This document shows positions 5,978 to 6,671 of a DNA stretch of 6,671 nucleotides, piece after piece. Origin of the DNA: CAYZTD01 sp964638155 (GTDB lineage Archaea > Thermoplasmatota > E2 > DHVEG-1); assembly GCA_964638155.1 (NCBI GenBank), contig CAZWYI010000056.1, positions 1 to 6,671 of the forward strand, in the 5' to 3' direction. A model generated the notes under the pieces. The model did no database searches, was not told the origin of the DNA, and saw nothing but the letters and a program-made list of their open reading frames with translations. Each line of letters starts with the position of its first letter. Position 1 is the first letter of the stretch. The position numbers and the translations under genes were made by a program.

Positions 5978-6547
5978 TTATAGTAATCTAGTTCTAATTA
6001 AAGCTCTAAGTTTTATGTCGTTTATTTTGTCTCTAGCTGATTTATTTATTACTGCTAGGCATAAAACAGGTTTACCTTTTTCTTCCTTTGTTGCCTTAAC
6101 TGTACTTTTGAATGTATTACCTGTTCCTGTGACATCATCTACAAGTACTACTTTTTTGTTTTTTACGCTAGCATAATTTGATGAAAACGCGCCACTTTTT
6201 TCATGATGTGGTCTAAAAACAGACATTTCCAGACCTAGTTTATCTGCAACAGCTGTAGCAAAAGGAATACCATTAATTGCAATACCAACAACGGTATCTA
6301 CTTCTTCACATTCTTCTAATATAATATCACATAATGCATCTGAGATGAATCCTATTCTATTTGGATATACACCAACAGAACGCCAGCCGACTTTGATATC
6401 GCCCTCTGGCTTTTTTTCTTTACCTTTACTTAGTAACCATGAAGCTGTTTCTTTACTAACATTTAGTTCATCAGCTATTTCATGTTCTGTTAATCCACCG
6501 TCTTTTAGTTTTAATGCTTTATTTATGAGTGCCTCTATTTCTTTCAT
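5978..6547 (-). CDS. gfcR: HTH-phosphoribosyltransferase regulator, GfcR/PyrE-like
   Basis: The 189-residue protein joins an N-terminal helix-turn-helix (about 18-40; GLTEHEIADELNVSKETASW) to a type I phosphoribosyltransferase domain (about 55-189). The PRPP loop VVLVDDVTGTGNT (133-145) is intact, with the acidic pair D137-D138. The lysine-rich loop typical of true orotate phosphoribosyltransferase (RKxxKxHG) is not evident; the equivalent region reads RPHHEKSGAFSSNYA. Relatives are often annotated as orotate phosphoribosyltransferase-like, and the haloarchaeal member GfcR activates glucose and fructose catabolic genes. A DNA-binding regulator that senses a phosphorylated ligand through the PRT fold is therefore more likely than an enzyme of pyrimidine synthesis. 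The start is supported by AGGGTG at 6555-6560. It heads a same-strand cluster that ends with gap and pgk, plausible targets. The exact ligand and targets are unknown. Confidence 0.85.
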   Translation of the reverse strand: MKEIEALINKALKLKDGGLTEHEIADELNVSKETASWLLSKGKEKKPEGDIKVGWRSVGVYPNRIGFISDALCDIILEECEEVDTVVGIAINGIPFATAVADKLGLEMSVFRPHHEKSGAFSSNYASVKNKKVVLVDDVTGTGNTFKSTVKATKEEKGKPVLCLAVINKSARDKINDIKLRALIRTRLL

Positions 6548-6554
6548 ATGTTTA

Positions 6555-6560
6555 CACCCT
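6555..6560 (-). promoter_or_regulatory. Ribosome binding site of the gfcR-like gene
   Basis: AGGGTG on the minus strand lies 7 nt before the ATG at 6547, with good spacing and a GGGTG match to the archaeal anti-Shine-Dalgarno. It fixes the start codon. Confidence 0.5.
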
Positions 6561-6578
6561 AAAAATCATGTATATAAA

Positions 6579-6592
6579 AACTATATATAGTT
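6579..6592. promoter_or_regulatory. 14-bp perfect palindrome with TATA core upstream of the gfcR-like gene
   Basis: AACTATATATAGTT is perfectly self-complementary. On the minus strand its TATATATA core would place transcription start near 6560, right at the Shine-Dalgarno of the regulator gene. A second TATA-like run (TTTTTATATA, 6571-6580) abuts it. The palindrome could serve as the core promoter, as an operator for autoregulation, or as both. Confidence 0.35.
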
Positions 6593-6634
6593 GTTTGCTT
6601 AAAATACGAATTTTCTTTGGGGAATAAAGATTTC

Positions 6635-6655
6635 GGGTTCTAATATATAAAACCC
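6635..6655. promoter_or_regulatory. Inverted repeat GGGTT-N11-AACCC flanking a TATA-like core
   Basis: GGGTT (6635-6639) and AACCC (6651-6655) flank an 11-bp AT core containing TATATA. The core reads as a TATA box on either strand: TTTTATATATTA on the minus strand, towards the regulator gene, or AATATATAAAA on the plus strand, towards a gene beyond the window. The symmetrical arms make it a candidate operator at a possibly divergent promoter. Confidence 0.3.
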
Positions 6656-6671
6656 ATAGATTTTTTACATA

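Noticed and set aside
5978..6547. Annotation as orotate phosphoribosyltransferase (pyrE)
   Set aside because: The N-terminal HTH and lack of the lysine-rich catalytic loop point to the GfcR-like regulator group instead.
6345..6590. 81-codon open frame on the plus strand over the gfcR-like gene
   Set aside because: Antisense to the HTH-encoding part of a recognised gene; no start signals.
1..6671. CRISPR array, rRNA, riboswitch or complete insertion sequence
   Set aside because: No regularly spaced repeats, rRNA-like segments, or terminal inverted repeats with an intact transposase were seen.

Overview
The window looks like chromosomal DNA of a low-GC archaeon, most likely a euryarchaeote. 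The evidence is an archaeal-type phosphoglycerate kinase, a class I lysyl-tRNA synthetase, an archaeal MiaB-like tRNA methylthiotransferase, a GfcR/PyrE-like HTH-phosphoribosyltransferase, a tRNA gene without an encoded CCA, and TATA-box-like elements before several genes. The phylum cannot be fixed from sequence alone. A bacterial-type (type I) GAPDH together with a GfcR-like protein recalls haloarchaea and some Thermoplasmata-related or methanogen lineages, but the high AT content argues against a haloarchaeon.

Layout. Positions 1-388 hold no intact gene, only short open stretches in two frames that look like a decayed coding sequence. Positions 437-649 (+) encode a small ribbon-helix-helix (CcdA/CopG-like) protein whose reading frame runs straight into the antisense strand of a complete tRNA-Ala(CGC) gene at 587-660 (-). 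This is the arrangement expected at one end of an archaeal element that integrated into the 3' half of a tRNA gene and split its own integrase. The element would lie to the left, mostly outside the window.

From 721 to 6547 five genes lie on the minus strand. In transcription order they are gfcR-like regulator (6547-5978), lysS (5940-4390), MiaB/e-MtaB-like methylthiotransferase (4359-3109), type I gap (3078-2020) and pgk (1947-721), followed by tRNA-Ala. Gaps are 30-72 bp. TATA-like elements and oligo-T tracts in several gaps suggest more than one transcription unit rather than one strict operon.

How the genes work together. GAPDH and PGK catalyse consecutive steps interconverting glyceraldehyde-3-phosphate and 3-phosphoglycerate. 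GfcR-like proteins activate sugar-catabolic genes in haloarchaea, so the regulator at the head of the cluster may control gap and pgk. LysRS and the methylthiotransferase plausibly act on the same molecule, tRNA-Lys, one charging it and the other thiomethylating t6A37. The right end (6548-6671) is an AT-rich regulatory region with two inverted repeats around TATA-like sequences.
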